Assembly: GCA_932294295.1 (NCBI GenBank)
Contig: OW028580.1
Location: forward strand, 31,442,136 to 31,506,135
Reading direction: 5' to 3'
Length of the DNA: 64,000 nt
From: Alitta virens
Taxonomy: Eukaryota > Annelida > Polychaeta > Phyllodocida > Nereididae
Program-made: the position numbers and the translations under genes
Notes under the pieces: generated by a model
What the model saw: the letters and a program-made list of their open reading frames with translations, nothing else
What the model was told of the DNA's origin: nothing
Databases searched by the model: none
Shown here: positions 63,001-64,000 of the stretch, one piece after another
Layout: the number at the start of each line of letters is the position of its first letter
How positions within the stretch are numbered: position 1 is the first letter of the stretch

Positions 63001-64000
63001 GCACAATAGAAAGTACAATTAATGATTTATCAACAAATGTTGCTGCCAATATCCAATATCTACCAACATTTCATATTTGGCTGGATATTATGTCCTTTGG
63101 GCAAATTAGCTAGCCTTTTGGTGAATCAGCTAGCCTTTGGGCGAGCTTGCCCAAAGTTCCTATGACTAATAGAATAGTTCGAGTGCAAATTATTGCTTGG
63201 TAGTTTTACTGTGTTGACCTCTATCTCTTTCAAACGTAGGCGTCCTAAATTGCAGACCATGCAGACCGTTCCGACTGATGCTAATACATTCATATCTCTG
63301 CACAAATTCACACATGTAATAATTCAAGAATTAATTAAAGGGCCCTAAACTTGAAAATTCTGTCCACTGATTTCAAATTGGCATATCTTCGTAAAAAATG
63401 ATTTGATTTTCAGTCCGTTTTCACTCAAATGTAGTATAAATTATGTGTTTTGTCCACACCCCTACCTTTGTATACTGAAATTATCATTGCGATCTACAAA
63501 ATCCATATAGAGCTCTCAAATCTTTATTTATAATCTGGATTTATAATGATAATTTATTATATTAAGCCATAATTCTACTTTCATCATCATTATTAGCGAA
63601 TACTCACATCTTTACACTCATTAAAACTCATATTAAGGTGCATACCATTAGGTAACTATTGCACCGTACATGGATTGTTTGTATCCGTGTACCTAGATAT
63701 TTATTTTGTTTAAAAATTTGAAAAGAAAATTTTGTAATTAATGAAAACATTGCAATGATTTTGAATTGTATGCACTCAACAAAGCACATTAAACCATTGA
63801 AATCATGCAAATCACTATTCTGGGTTCGCAACTGGTAACATATATGCTCTTTAAGGACAGTATTACAGCAACTTCTCACGTGATAGAGAAGAACTAAAAA
63901 TATATGGCGAGTCGATTTTCTTCTTTTTTCGCTCGGGACAACTACTTTTGGATATTTTGACTATTTGGATATTGGCATGCAGTCTTTCGGCAGTAGCAAC
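60003..64000. other. Right-hand intergenic region, no gene recognised
   Basis: Open frames here are short and match no family I know; the longest (62793-63113 plus, 106 codons; 62132-62449 minus, 105 codons) lack splice context or motifs. One foldback lies at 61572-61712. Short direct repeats of AGCTAGCCTTTGGGCGA type lie near 63108-63150. Confidence 0.5.
61572..61712. mobile_element. Short foldback element
   Basis: The left arm (ACATGGCCTAATGTGCCACG, then GTTTTCCATGCGTTTA) is matched in inverted order by the right arm (TAAACGC..., CATGGAAAACGCACATGGCA, then TTTGGCCATGT). The phrase TTTTAGC/GCTAAAA closes the inner stem. Pairing is imperfect, and two GCGT-containing stretches on the right suggest a small internal duplication. 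Confidence 0.75.

Noticed and set aside
62793..63113. 106-codon plus-strand frame in the right-hand spacer
   Set aside because: No motif, no splice context and composition like the surrounding AT-rich DNA; length is within chance for 64 kb.

Overview
The window is AT-rich nuclear DNA from a multicellular animal. Its genes are cut by GT-AG introns, and its spaces hold LINE fragments, tRNA-derived SINEs and short TTAA-flanked inverted-repeat elements. Gene content and repeat style suggest a marine invertebrate (echinoderm, hemichordate, cephalochordate or mollusc). I cannot place it further from sequence alone.

Three protein-coding genes are supported, all on the minus strand. (1) A 12-exon SLC23-type (nucleobase/ascorbate family) transporter at 55092-47704 splices in frame to 588 residues. 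(2) A 7-exon DXO/Rai1-family (decapping exoribonuclease-like) gene lies at 44638-37638. It is full length but one base short in exon 2, and the catalytic lysine is threonine. (3) A second DXO-like paralogue at 28361-19015 keeps the first five exons and has lost several catalytic residues and the last two exons. The paralogues share exon phases and flanking sequence, so they are a tandem duplicate.

Layout. 1-821: flank with no gene. 822-18563: a 17.7-kb near-perfect palindrome (two 8.86-kb arms, 19-bp spacer) built mostly of degenerate and recent tandem repeats, with no recognisable gene. 18564-18860: a LINE C-terminal fragment abutting the palindrome. 19015-28361: truncated DXO-like gene A, its introns loaded with foldback elements, including a GC-rich 1.3-kb TTAA element. 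28.4-37.6 kb: intergenic, with LINE and SINE remnants. 37638-44638: DXO-like gene B, with a TTAA MITE in intron 5. 44.6-47.7 kb: SINE-free spacer with MITE and LINE debris. 47704-55092: SLC23 gene; intron 8 carries a 25-unit, 42-bp minisatellite that repeats the exon 9 splice acceptor. 55.1-60.0 kb: a perfect 24-bp hairpin, then a 4.75-kb inverted-repeat structure into which a hAT-like element with perfect 8-bp target duplications has inserted, itself hit by a TTAA MITE. 60-64 kb: no gene seen.

The most unusual items are the giant palindrome beside a broken gene, two DXO paralogues that have lost different active-site residues, and the minisatellite that has multiplied a splice acceptor. No link in function between the transporter and the DXO-like genes is visible; they are simply neighbours.
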